From: Candidatus Firestoneibacteriota bacterium
Lineage (GTDB): Bacteria; Oederibacteriota; D2-FULL-39-29
Length of the DNA stretch: 64,000 nt
Assembly: GCA_026388015.1 (NCBI GenBank)
Contig: JAPLKO010000051.1
Span: 40,150-104,149 of the forward strand
Reading direction: 5' to 3'
A program made the translations under genes and the position numbers. This document shows positions 45,548 to 54,410 of this stretch, piece by piece. The notes beneath the pieces were generated by a model. That model was not told where the DNA came from, did no database searches, and saw nothing but the letters and a program-made list of their open reading frames with translations. Numbering within the stretch: the stretch's first letter is position 1; each line of letters begins with the position of its first letter.

Positions 45548-46708
45548 ATGAGCAATAGAAAACTGTTTTTGGATCTTCTGGCCGGTAAGCCGGTAGAAAA
45601 ACTTCTTTTTTTTCCGGATATTACCGTCTGGTATCAGGCGCACAGGGTCCCGCAGGGCGCAATACAAAAGTTTGCCCCGGGTGCTTTGATTCCCGATGCC
45701 GATCCGATTCATAAACTAAGCGGTAATATGCCGGATAAATTTAAGAACTATACTTTTCTGGATTTTTACAGAAAGTATGGTTGGGGCTGCCCTCTTCATT
45801 TGTATAAATGGTACGACAAAGAGTATAACAACATCAGCTATAACGTAGTTTTAAGCGCGGGGGAGAAGGTAACAACTCTTGTTACCCCGCTTGGAGAGCT
45901 CAGAGAAATAAACAGATTAGCGGCCGACGGGAGTTATGCGACGACCGAACATTATGTTAAAAAAATAGAAGATCTGGATATTCTAAAATATGCTGTTGAG
46001 CATACAAAAATAATTCAGCGCTACGACATTGTTAAGGAGCAGCTAAAAGAGCTCGGTGAACTTGGAGTCGGAGATATTGTAATACACAGATCTCCTTTTG
46101 GAAAACTGGTGCACGAGTACATGGGGATGGAGACGCTCGTTTATGCTATGGCGGACTATCCGGAAAAGATAGAAGAGTTTCTTAAATTTCAGGAAGTGTA
46201 TGATTTAAGGATGGCAGCGCTTGCGGCGGAAGCTCCGGCAAATATTGCAATAATTAGCGACCACTCTGACGAAAATCTTATTGCGCCGCCTTATTACCGG
46301 GATTATTGCCTGCCTTATTATAAAAAAGCTTGCGCTATTTTACACGGCAAAGGGAAAAAAATATCCTCCCATTTAGACGGTAACTTTAAAGGGTACTTTC
46401 CTTACTTGCAGGAAACCGGCTTTGATCTTTTAGACGGCTGTACTCCGTATCCCATGAATAATTACAGACCGGAAGAACTTGCCGCGGCGATGGGAAAAAA
46501 CCAATATGCGTATTGCGGGGTTCCGTGTACGCTTTTTGTGCAGGACCTTAAAGAAGAAGTTGTATTGGATAATGCGAGAAGCATTATCGAGGCGTTAAAA
46601 GGAAAACTTGTTCTAAACATCGGCGATATTATGCCTGCCAACGGAGATATCGAATTACTCCTTAAAGTAAGCAATCTGGTGAATGAGTACAATAAAGTCA
46701 AATACTAA
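45548..46708 (+). CDS. Uroporphyrinogen decarboxylase (URO-D) family protein
   Basis: A 386-residue TIM-barrel protein of the URO-D/MtaA superfamily. Recognisable segments: ISDHSDENLIAPPYYRDYCLPYYKK, KISSHLDGNFKGYFPYLQETGFDLLDG (shown by parts) and the end KGKLVLNIGDIMPANGD. The group includes methylcobalamin:CoM-type methyltransferases and many uncharacterised proteins; it is not the haem enzyme, since the normal URO-D N-terminal motifs are absent. The His in SSHLDGNF may take part in zinc binding. It lies 20 bases after nfnB, so it may use its reducing power. No corrinoid protein is adjacent. Confidence 0.75.
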   Translation: MSNRKLFLDLLAGKPVEKLLFFPDITVWYQAHRVPQGAIQKFAPGALIPDADPIHKLSGNMPDKFKNYTFLDFYRKYGWGCPLHLYKWYDKEYNNISYNVVLSAGEKVTTLVTPLGELREINRLAADGSYATTEHYVKKIEDLDILKYAVEHTKIIQRYDIVKEQLKELGELGVGDIVIHRSPFGKLVHEYMGMETLVYAMADYPEKIEEFLKFQEVYDLRMAALAAEAPANIAIISDHSDENLIAPPYYRDYCLPYYKKACAILHGKGKKISSHLDGNFKGYFPYLQETGFDLLDGCTPYPMNNYRPEELAAAMGKNQYAYCGVPCTLFVQDLKEEVVLDNARSIIEALKGKLVLNIGDIMPANGDIELLLKVSNLVNEYNKVKY

Positions 46709-46821
46709 GTAAAAATCAGTGGTTTTGACCTCCTTTACTTTACAAACACGCTTTTTTTCGCGGAGTTTCCCCGTTTTCTGTTCCAATTCGCAACTGGAGG
46801 AAATTTATCTCCATGTTTGGC

Positions 46822-46856
46822 GGCTGAATAACTCGCCTTGCTAGAACAATTCAGCC
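46822..46856. other. Inverted repeat upstream of the efflux operon
   Basis: GGCTGAAT and ATTCAGCC form a perfect 8-bp stem around a 19-base loop, followed by TTTATT. It lies in the 299-base gap 46709-47007, which holds no gene, and may be the terminator of the URO-D transcript or an RNA element. Confidence 0.4.
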
Positions 46857-46935
46857 TTTATTCCGAACATTTCTATAAATTTCTGTACGTTGCTCACAAG
46901 TCACAGCAAACAGGAAAACTCCATTATTTTCCGTA

Positions 46936-46964
46936 TTGACAAAAGTTCAAAACTATGATATATT
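46936..46964 (+). promoter_or_regulatory. Promoter of the marR-tolC-MFP-RND operon
   Basis: TTGACA (46936-46941) and TATATT (46959-46964) are separated by exactly 17 bases. Transcription should start near 46971, inside the first operator palindrome. Confidence 0.85.
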
Positions 46965-46990
46965 TTCATATGAAACTATTTCTTATGAAA
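46964..46990. promoter_or_regulatory. Probable MarR operator pair
   Basis: TTTCATATGAAA (46964-46975, a perfect palindrome) and TTTCTTATGAAA (46979-46990, an imperfect copy) are centred 15 bases apart. They overlap the -10 box and the transcription start, where a MarR dimer would block RNA polymerase, so autoregulation is likely. Confidence 0.75.
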
Positions 46991-47007
46991 GTATTATAGG
47001 GGTAAAA

Positions 47008-47499
47008 ATGGAAAATATTTATGACAGAATAGAGAAAGCAAAGGTTTCTTTTATGAAGATAATGCCGAAGATTAACTCCCGGCTAACCTCTTCTTCAAAA
47101 GAAAATCCTCTCCTCAACTTTACGATATCTGAACTTAAAGTACTGCAGCTTTTCAAAGAGCAAAGTAAATATAAAATGTCGGAACTTGCTAATGTTTGCG
47201 GGATTCCGCTTCCCACCGCAACGCACGTAGTTGATAAACTTGTTAAAAACAAATTTGTAAAAAGAGTATCCGACGAAAATGACCGCCGGGTCATATTTAT
47301 AAAAGCTACCGTAGCCGGCAAGAAAACAATGGAAGAGTGCGATCTGTATCACAAAGAGAGTGTTAAACAGATGATGAGTATGCTGGTAAAAGAAGACCAG
47401 GAGAAGCTGGTTAAAGCTATTGAGCATTTTGCCAAAGTAGTGGATGATATAAGCGGGAAGATGGAGAAAAAGCCAAAAACAAAGGAAGGTGGAAAATGA
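47008..47499 (+). CDS. MarR family transcriptional regulator
   Basis: A 163-residue winged-helix repressor. The core is LLNFTISELKVLQLF, YKMSELANVCGIPLPTATHVVDKLV (recognition helix) and the wing VKRVSDENDRRVIFIKATVAG. The ATG at 47008 with AGGGG upstream is chosen; an open frame from a TTG at 46936 would start inside the promoter. The gene is first in the efflux operon and overlaps tolC by 4 bases. It most likely represses the operon until an effector, perhaps a toxic pump substrate, binds. Confidence 0.92.
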   Translation: MENIYDRIEKAKVSFMKIMPKINSRLTSSSKENPLLNFTISELKVLQLFKEQSKYKMSELANVCGIPLPTATHVVDKLVKNKFVKRVSDENDRRVIFIKATVAGKKTMEECDLYHKESVKQMMSMLVKEDQEKLVKAIEHFAKVVDDISGKMEKKPKTKEGGK

Positions 47500-48863
47500 A
47501 AAAGTTTTTACTGTTATATTATATTATCGCCTGTAGTTTTTATGCGGAAGAGCTGACGCTTGAAAAAAGTATCAGCTACGCAATGTCTCATAATCCGAAA
47601 ATAAGCGCGGCAAAAGAAAAAGTGAGAGCGGCAAACGGAAATCTTACTTCTGCCGCAGCTAATCTTTATCCGCAAATTTCCGCTTCCGGCGTCTATTCCA
47701 GATCCTCCGGACTTACAAAACTCGGTCTTGGTCCCACTGTTCAGCTGCCGGTGCTTGGACCTACAGGAGTGCCGACAGGTGATACCGTACCAATGTCTTC
47801 CTTTAGTTTTACCAGCGACCGCATCGGGGATATCTATCTGGCGAAACTCAGTCTTGCTTGGCCGGTATTTACCTGGGGAAAGATACAGGGATTTGTAGAA
47901 ATTGCCGAAAGCAACAGAATTATAGCTGAAGAGGATTATAATAAAACTCTCCAGGATGTTACGTATGACATAAAAAGCTCCTTTTATGCCCTGCTTATGA
48001 CGCAGCAGATGGCGAAGGTGCTGGAAGAGACAAAAAAATCTTTAAAAGCGCATGTAGAAGTCGTACAGAAAAGATTCGAAGCCGGACTTGCTTCAAAGTT
48101 TGAACTTCTCCGTGCTAAAGTGCAGCTGGCTAATGTTGAACCCCAGCTGAACCGCGCAGAAAACGGCTTTGAACTTGCGCTAATGGGTTTTAATAATGCG
48201 CTTGGCGCGGAAAATAATAATAAATTTACGGCAGTCGGCGAGTTTAGATATGAAAAAGAAAGCTTCAAACTGGAAGAATGCCTTAAAGAAGCGCTCCAAA
48301 AAAGAATTGAGTTGAAACAGATGAACTTGAGGATAAAGATGTCGGAGTCGGCGCTGAATATTGCGGTGTCAGCTTGCAGGCCGTCCATAATGTTAACTGC
48401 AAATTATTCCACAAGTATGGGAGCTGCAATGCCTCCGAGCGATACAGCCTGGCTTAATACCTGGGATGCAGGCGCGGTGCTTTCCATTCCGATATTTGAC
48501 GGTTTTTCTGCAAGCGGCAAATTTGAGGAAGCCGAGGGTAACTTAAAACAGGCAAAAATAGGAAAAGAGCAGCTCTTAGACGGTATTGACATAGAAGTTA
48601 AAGGCGCGTTTCTAACGCTGGAGGCAACTGAAAAAACAATAGTGGCGCAGGGAGAAAACATAAGTATGGCAAAAGAATCCCTGAATATGGTTAAAGAACG
48701 GTATGCGCAGGGTTTATCCACAAATTTGGATGTGCTGGATACCGAGGTGAGCTACCTTCAAACCGAAATAAGTTATTACCAGTCTCTTTATGACCAGATA
48801 CTGGCAAAAGAAAAACTAAGAAAAGCCATAGGAAGAACCGGAGGGGACAATGTTAAGAAATAA
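47496..48863 (+). CDS. tolC: TolC-family outer-membrane efflux channel
   Basis: A 455-residue exported protein with a short signal peptide (MKKFLLLYYIIACSFYAEE) and the duplicated alpha-helical/beta-strand layout of TolC: LTLEKSISYAMSHNPKISAAKE, AGLASKFELLRAKVQLANVEPQ and its repeat YAQGLSTNLDVLDTEVSYLQ (shown in parts). It forms the outer-membrane duct for the RND pump. It overlaps marR (ATGA) and the MFP gene (14 bases). A DnaA-box-like string inside the gene (48715 region) is taken as chance. Confidence 0.92.
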   Translation: MKKFLLLYYIIACSFYAEELTLEKSISYAMSHNPKISAAKEKVRAANGNLTSAAANLYPQISASGVYSRSSGLTKLGLGPTVQLPVLGPTGVPTGDTVPMSSFSFTSDRIGDIYLAKLSLAWPVFTWGKIQGFVEIAESNRIIAEEDYNKTLQDVTYDIKSSFYALLMTQQMAKVLEETKKSLKAHVEVVQKRFEAGLASKFELLRAKVQLANVEPQLNRAENGFELALMGFNNALGAENNNKFTAVGEFRYEKESFKLEECLKEALQKRIELKQMNLRIKMSESALNIAVSACRPSIMLTANYSTSMGAAMPPSDTAWLNTWDAGAVLSIPIFDGFSASGKFEEAEGNLKQAKIGKEQLLDGIDIEVKGAFLTLEATEKTIVAQGENISMAKESLNMVKERYAQGLSTNLDVLDTEVSYLQTEISYYQSLYDQILAKEKLRKAIGRTGGDNVKK

Positions 48864-49770
48864 AAGGTCTTTAATGCTTTTGGGTGCAGGGATGCTTCTA
48901 TCCTTGGCTGCTTGCGGAAAAACTGATTTCGTTTCGGGCGGGGCGAAAGTAAAAGAAAGCGAGGGTATCTTTATTGACTCCGGACTTTCAAAACTTATGG
49001 ACGTAAAGGATAAGATTAAGTTAATCGGAGTAATAACTGCTTACGAACAGACGAATGTTTACTCGAAAGCTTCCGGAAAACTTGTTAAATATAAAGTGGA
49101 AGAAGGTGCAACGGTAAAAAAGGATGACATCCTTGCCTATATAGACAGGGACGAAGTCGGATTTGATTTTACACAAAGCCCGATAAAAAGCCCGGTCTCG
49201 GGAGTTGTACTAAAAAGGTTTGTTGATGTGGGAAATACTATTTCTCCCGCAATGGGTTCTGCCGCAATGGCCAGCCCCCTGGTCTTAATAGGAAACATAA
49301 ATAAGGTAAAAATTCAGGTAAATGTGATAGAAGAAGATATTGGGCGGGTAAAGAAAGGCCAAGAAGTTGAAGCCGTACTTGAGACTTTTCCCGGAAAGGT
49401 TTTTAGAGGTTTGGTTGAAAATGTAAGCCCGCAGGCGGATCCGTTAAGTCATGCCAGCAAAGTCGAAGTTGTAATTGACAATGCGGCGAACACAATTAAG
49501 CCCGGAGTTTCTGCCGAAGTTTATATTGTTACTGGCGTAAGTAAAGAGGCTGTTGCCATCCCGCGGGAAGCGCTTATCAGAAAGAGCGAGGAGCGATTTC
49601 TTTATGCGATTAAAGAAGGAAAAGCAAAAAAACTTCTCGTAGAAACCGGCTATGACGACGGAATATTTCTTGAAATAAAAAAAGGCCTCAAAGCCGGAGA
49701 AACAATTGCAATGAGCGATTTCAACGTGCTTCAGGACGGTTTGAAAGTTAAATATTTAGAACAAAAATAA
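48850..49770 (+). CDS. RND efflux periplasmic adaptor (membrane fusion) lipoprotein
   Basis: A 306-residue lipoprotein (lipobox LAAC, lipid Cys22) that links the RND pump to TolC. The biotinyl-lipoyl half motifs VYSKASGKLVKYKVEEGATVKKDDILAYIDRD and SPIKSPVSGVVLKRFVDVG (quoted in parts) are nearly adjacent, so the alpha-helical hairpin is missing or very short, unlike AcrA. The beta-barrel (VKIQVNVIEEDIGRVKKGQ, VEVVIDNAANTIKPGVSAEV) follows. At 306 residues it is shorter than most adaptors (350-400). Confidence 0.9.
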   Translation: MLRNKRSLMLLGAGMLLSLAACGKTDFVSGGAKVKESEGIFIDSGLSKLMDVKDKIKLIGVITAYEQTNVYSKASGKLVKYKVEEGATVKKDDILAYIDRDEVGFDFTQSPIKSPVSGVVLKRFVDVGNTISPAMGSAAMASPLVLIGNINKVKIQVNVIEEDIGRVKKGQEVEAVLETFPGKVFRGLVENVSPQADPLSHASKVEVVIDNAANTIKPGVSAEVYIVTGVSKEAVAIPREALIRKSEERFLYAIKEGKAKKLLVETGYDDGIFLEIKKGLKAGETIAMSDFNVLQDGLKVKYLEQK

Positions 49771-49796
49771 TAAAGTATAATTGAATTGGGGGAAAA

Positions 49797-52700
49797 ATGA
49801 AAATAGCGGAAATTTTTGTCCGAAGACCCGTTACTACCACAATGTTTATGTTGATAATTGTTGTGCTCGGAGGCATTTGTCTGATGCAGTTAAAGCAGGA
49901 GCTGATGCCGAAACTTACGTTCCCGAACCTGATGGTAGTTGCTGATTACTCGGGTGTGGCTCCGGCAGAAATAGAAAAAACCCTTACCAGACCTCTTGAA
50001 TCCTCGGTAAGAAGCGTGCCCGGTATTAAAAGAGTTAAGGCCTCCTCCTATGAAGGGCTTTGCATTATTAACGCCGAGTTTAACTGGGGCGTTAATTTGG
50101 ATGATGCGTCTAATCAAATAAGAGATAAAATAGAAAGAATTAAAAAGTATCTTCCCGAAGGCGCGAGCACACCTATGATTTTCAAGCAGGATACCGGCTC
50201 AATTCCCGTAGCCTTTATAGGTGTTACCGGTGATCGCGATATCGGACAGCTTCAGAAGTTAATTGACGATGTCATAGTTCCTAAATTCGAAAGATTAGAC
50301 GGTGTTTCGCAGGTAATAGCTCTGGGCGGGCGCACCAGAGAAATTCAAATCAATGCCGATAAAACAAAATTAATAAGCTATGGAATATCCATTAATCAGA
50401 TTGTTTATAAAATAGCAGCGGAAAATATAAGTGTTTCTGCCGGCAATGTAAAAGAATCCGGAGAAAAACAGTATCTCGTTCGGGGTGTCGGCGAGTTTAA
50501 AAATATTGAGCAAATAGAGAATCTTATAGTCGGTGTAAAAGGCGGAGTGCCTATCTACTTGAAAAACATTGCGGAAGTTAAAGATACGCTTTCCGAAGAA
50601 ACAAGTCTTGGCCGGGTTAACGGCAAAACAGCGATAAGTATTATGATCCAAAAGCAGACGGATGCGAATACTGTTGATGTTGCAAAAAAGATAAGGAATT
50701 TGATACCGAAAATAAAAGCTGAAATTCCGGGAGATGTCAATTTTATTTACGCGTTGGACACTTCCGAGATGGTGACGGAATCAATAAATTCACTGGTAAT
50801 AAGCGCGCGAGACGGAGCCGCGCTTGCAGGTCTTCTTATTCTCCTCTTTTTAGCGGAGTTTTGGCCGACGGTAATTATCCTTATCGCCATACCTGTTTCC
50901 CTCTTTGTTGCTTTTATTGCAATGTATATAAACGGGTCGACGTTTAACTTTATGTCCATGGGCGGTCTGGTTATTGCTCTCGGACGTCTGGTGGATGACT
51001 CTGTAGTTGTTATGGAAAACATCTACCGGCACAGACAGATGGGCAAGGATTCTGTTACTGCCGCAATAGACGGTACAAAAGAAGTTGGTATCGCCGTTCT
51101 TTCTTCCACGATTGTTACCGTAGTCGTCCTTCTTCCTCTTGTTTTTGCAAAAGGCATTGTCGTTCAGCTGTTTAAAGATTTTGGTTTGACGGTGTTTTTC
51201 TCTCTTCTCGGCTCTCTCGTTGTCGCCTTTACGATTGTTCCGATGCTTGCTTCCAAACTTTTCAAGAAGGACTTAAAAGAGAAAGAAGAGAAGTATGAAA
51301 AAATGACCCATCCCAAAAACATTGTAGAAAAAACAGACAAGTATTTTTACAATGCGGGGAGAAAATTATCCGCCTTTCAAGAAGGAATGAAAAACGTTTA
51401 TGCAAAAATGCTAAAAAGTTCTCTCAGAAACAAAAAATGGATAATGAGTATTGCCGGACTGTGTCTTGTTTTAACGGTTATATTGTTCGGAGTCGTTCCG
51501 AAGGAGTATATGTCCGGGTTTGTGTCCGGCAGATATCAAGTTTATTATATATTGCCGAAAGGCTCTTCTTTCGATGCTACGAAAAAAATGGAGCTCAGGC
51601 TTGAACAGGCGCTCAGAGAAAGGGTGCCGGATCTTGATGTAATAAGCGCCAACGGAGGAATCAGCAAGGCTTCTGCTATGATGGCGGCAATGTCCGGGGG
51701 CGCAGGTCTCCACCGCGGGCAGATGTATATAAACCTGAAAAAAGGAAAAGAAAGAGTAACTACAGATGCAAAACTTTATAATATTATTGATGAGATACAA
51801 AAAGAGAACCAGGGCGCGCAGATCCGTCTCGCCTCCGCCGGCTCTCAGCTGTTTGGCTCGGGAAAACCCGTGGAAATAAAAATCTTCGGAACTGATATAA
51901 TGCTGCTTAAAAAAGTAGGAGATGACCTTTCTGAAAAACTTAAAACCATCAAAGGTTTAAAAAGCGTCTCGTCAAGTCTTGAAGAAGGGCTGCCTGAGTT
52001 TACTATAAAATACAACAATGAAAAACTCGCAAGATACGGTATGTCCGTTTCCCAGATAAACTCCGAGATGAAGACAGCGGTGGACGGCATAGTCCCTTCC
52101 TATTTTAGAGAAGCCGGAGAAGAAGTGGAGATCAGGATACGGCTTAAAGAAAAAGACAGAAAATCTATAAAAGATATTTTGGATCTCCCTGTAATTTCTC
52201 CGGCCGGTTTTTCCTTCCCGCTAAAAGATGTTGTTGATTATTCTTATACGGAAAGTCCGGCGCAGATAGACCGCGAAGACGCAAAAAGAATCGTAACAGT
52301 AGGCGGAGATATAACCGACAGAAAACTTTCGGATATTGTTGCAGATGTTGAAAAAGTTTTAAAGGACTTGAAACTTCCGGAAGGCTATTTTTACGAATTT
52401 GGCGGACAGGAGCAGGACAGGAGGGACTCCTTTTCAGTTTTATTCCTTGCGCTTATTGTAGCCGTGCTCTTAATCTATATGATTCTTGCCTCGTTGTATG
52501 AATCCCTAATTCATCCGTTTACGATCTTGATATCGGTGCCGTTTGCTTTTATCGGCTCTATGGTTGCGCTCTATATTACCAATACTGCGCTTGGGGTCAC
52601 GGTTTTTATAGGCTTTATTATGCTTGTGGGAATTGTGGCGACGAACGCCATCGTGCTTATTGATTTTATTATCAAGAGAACGGCCGAGGAAAAAGACAGA

Positions 52701-52955
52701 AAGAAAGCTATTGTGGATGCGGCAGCAACAAGGCTTCGCCCTATCTTGATTACTGCTCTGGCAACACTCTTTGCTCTTCTTCCTCTGGCGCTTGGTATTC
52801 AAGAAGGTATGGAGATGCAGATTCCTCTTGGTATTGCGGTTGTCGGCGGTTTATTCAGTTCTACGCTTCTTACGCTTTTTGTTATACCGGTGGTGTTCGA
52901 TATAATTGAAAATATTAAAGAGTGGTTTAAAAAAAGAGGGGCGCGAGGCGTATAA
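49797..52955 (+). CDS. RND family efflux transporter permease
   Basis: A 1052-residue inner-membrane pump with 12 predicted helices and two large periplasmic loops. The start MKIAEIFVRRPVTTTMFMLI and PMIFKQDTGSIPVAFIGV are typical. The TM4 proton-relay pair is kept in GRLVDDSVVVMENIY; in TM10 the segment IVATNAIVLIDFII has Thr where AcrB has Lys, as in many pumps outside proteobacteria. The C-terminus ends in FKKRGARGV. GGGGG precedes the ATG. Transport is probably of drugs, lipids or signalling molecules; the specificity is unknown. Confidence 0.94.
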   Translation: MKIAEIFVRRPVTTTMFMLIIVVLGGICLMQLKQELMPKLTFPNLMVVADYSGVAPAEIEKTLTRPLESSVRSVPGIKRVKASSYEGLCIINAEFNWGVNLDDASNQIRDKIERIKKYLPEGASTPMIFKQDTGSIPVAFIGVTGDRDIGQLQKLIDDVIVPKFERLDGVSQVIALGGRTREIQINADKTKLISYGISINQIVYKIAAENISVSAGNVKESGEKQYLVRGVGEFKNIEQIENLIVGVKGGVPIYLKNIAEVKDTLSEETSLGRVNGKTAISIMIQKQTDANTVDVAKKIRNLIPKIKAEIPGDVNFIYALDTSEMVTESINSLVISARDGAALAGLLILLFLAEFWPTVIILIAIPVSLFVAFIAMYINGSTFNFMSMGGLVIALGRLVDDSVVVMENIYRHRQMGKDSVTAAIDGTKEVGIAVLSSTIVTVVVLLPLVFAKGIVVQLFKDFGLTVFFSLLGSLVVAFTIVPMLASKLFKKDLKEKEEKYEKMTHPKNIVEKTDKYFYNAGRKLSAFQEGMKNVYAKMLKSSLRNKKWIMSIAGLCLVLTVILFGVVPKEYMSGFVSGRYQVYYILPKGSSFDATKKMELRLEQALRERVPDLDVISANGGISKASAMMAAMSGGAGLHRGQMYINLKKGKERVTTDAKLYNIIDEIQKENQGAQIRLASAGSQLFGSGKPVEIKIFGTDIMLLKKVGDDLSEKLKTIKGLKSVSSSLEEGLPEFTIKYNNEKLARYGMSVSQINSEMKTAVDGIVPSYFREAGEEVEIRIRLKEKDRKSIKDILDLPVISPAGFSFPLKDVVDYSYTESPAQIDREDAKRIVTVGGDITDRKLSDIVADVEKVLKDLKLPEGYFYEFGGQEQDRRDSFSVLFLALIVAVLLIYMILASLYESLIHPFTILISVPFAFIGSMVALYITNTALGVTVFIGFIMLVGIVATNAIVLIDFIIKRTAEEKDRKKAIVDAAATRLRPILITALATLFALLPLALGIQEGMEMQIPLGIAVVGGLFSSTLLTLFVIPVVFDIIENIKEWFKKRGARGV

Positions 52956-52958
52956 AGG

Positions 52959-53690
52959 ATGTTAAAAATAGTTAATCTGTTCTGCTTAATAATTATTGCT
53001 TCTTTGTCGGCCGGGGATTCGAGCGTTCCATATACGAGAGCGCTCGAATTATTTAACAACAGACATCTGGAAAAAGATAATGCGTTGAAAGCAAAAGAAA
53101 TTACCGTTCAGCTCCTGGAAGCCGAGCCGGAAAATGTTAAAGCGCTGGTGCTGATAGCAAGATACTATATGTTTGCCGGCGAAAGGCTTGAAAAAGAAGA
53201 GGAAAAAAGGACGACTTACGAAAAGAGTGTGGAGTATGCAAAGAAAGCGCTAAAACTTGATGAAAAATCCCCGGATGCGCATTTTTATCATGCTGCCGCG
53301 CTCGGCAGGTGCGCCCAGTTGAAAGGTATTTTTAATGCAATAGGTTCTGCAGGCGAGATAAAGAAGGAGTTTGAAAGAACGCTTGAGCTGGATCCGAAGC
53401 ATCCTATAGCCAAGATAGCTCTTGCAAACTACTTCTACCAAGTCCCGGGTTTTTTCGGCGGAAGCACGGAGAAAGCCATAGAGCTTCTGAAAGAATCAAT
53501 GGAAACACATCCCAATCTTACGATGGCTTATGTGGATATGGCGCGTATCTATAAAAACCAGGGAAAAAAGAAAGAAGCAAAAGAGCTTCTCCAAAAGGTA
53601 ATAGAAAATCAAACCCCGGCGATAGCCGCCAATTTTTACCTTTATGACAAAAAAGAAGCCGAAGCTCTGCTTAAAGAGCTGGAAAAGTAA
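52959..53690 (+). CDS. Exported TPR-repeat protein
   Basis: A 243-residue protein with a signal peptide (MLKIVNLFCLIIIASLSAGD) and tetratricopeptide repeats, e.g. AKKALKLDEKSPDAHFYHAAALGR, ALKELDPKHP-like FERTLELDPKHPIAKIALANYF and MAYVDMARIYKNQGKKKEAKELL (quoted by parts). It starts 3 bases after the RND stop, so it is the last gene of the efflux operon. TPR proteins scaffold complexes; a role in the pump or the periplasm is inferred. Confidence 0.85.
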   Translation: MLKIVNLFCLIIIASLSAGDSSVPYTRALELFNNRHLEKDNALKAKEITVQLLEAEPENVKALVLIARYYMFAGERLEKEEEKRTTYEKSVEYAKKALKLDEKSPDAHFYHAAALGRCAQLKGIFNAIGSAGEIKKEFERTLELDPKHPIAKIALANYFYQVPGFFGGSTEKAIELLKESMETHPNLTMAYVDMARIYKNQGKKKEAKELLQKVIENQTPAIAANFYLYDKKEAEALLKELEK

Positions 53691-53751
53691 AAGGTGTTCT
53701 CCAGCTGACAAATGTCATACTATTTTAGTTAAAAACCATCTACAATATATT

Positions 53752-54390
53752 ATGAACATAAAAATAAAGCTATTAACATCACGCATACTGATAACGTCTA
53801 TTTCCTTTTATCTGTGTTATCTCTGCATTTTTCGTTTGTGTGATCAAGCGGCCGCCGCAGTGACATCAGAAAAAGCAAAAGATAGTGAGAGGATAATGCA
53901 AACTTCAAAACTCGAAACCGCCACGTTCGCCGCCGGCTGCTTTTGGGGCGTACAGGATCTTTTTGATTCACAAAAAGGCGTTGTCAAAACTCTTGTCGGC
54001 TATACCGGAGGTCATACAAAGAAACCCACGTACAAAGAAGTTTGTACTGACACCACAGGCCACGCAGAAGCTGTGCAAGTGCAGTACGATTCTAAGATTA
54101 TAACTTATAAAAAATTACTGGATGTTTTCTTCCGCCTGCATGATCCGACTACCGTGAACAGGCAGGGCCCGGATGCAGGAAGTCAGTACCGTTCCGTTAT
54201 CTTCTATCGCAATGAAGCGCAAAAAAAAGAGGCTTTTGATTTCATCTCAGAGCTTGAAAAGAAAAAAGTATTTCCAGAAAAAATAGTCACCGAAGTAACA
54301 GTTTCCAAAGAGTTCTACAAGGCCGAAGAATATCATCAGAAATACTTTAAGAAAACCGGTCAGTCCGGATGTCATATACTTAGAAAATAG
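53752..54390 (+). CDS. msrA: Peptide methionine sulfoxide reductase MsrA
   Basis: MsrA reduces the S-form of methionine sulfoxide. The catalytic Cys lies in TFAAGCFWGVQDLF, with GYTGGHTKKPTYKEVC and TGHAEAVQV; a candidate resolving Cys is in QSGCHILRK. Two starts are possible. The ATG at 53752 gives 212 residues with a hydrophobic, Cys-rich signal-like segment (YLCYLCIFRLC) then DQAAAAV, and its -10 box TACAAT lies just upstream. The ATG at 53896 has AGAGG and gives a 164-residue cytoplasmic enzyme. The longer form is listed, as exported MsrA forms are common. Confidence 0.88.
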   Translation: MNIKIKLLTSRILITSISFYLCYLCIFRLCDQAAAAVTSEKAKDSERIMQTSKLETATFAAGCFWGVQDLFDSQKGVVKTLVGYTGGHTKKPTYKEVCTDTTGHAEAVQVQYDSKIITYKKLLDVFFRLHDPTTVNRQGPDAGSQYRSVIFYRNEAQKKEAFDFISELEKKKVFPEKIVTEVTVSKEFYKAEEYHQKYFKKTGQSGCHILRK

Positions 54391-54410
54391 TTGTAAAAAA
54401 AGTCGGCGGT

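Noticed and set aside
48700..48730. DnaA-box-like TTATCCACA inside tolC
   Set aside because: A single 9-base match within a coding sequence is expected by chance.
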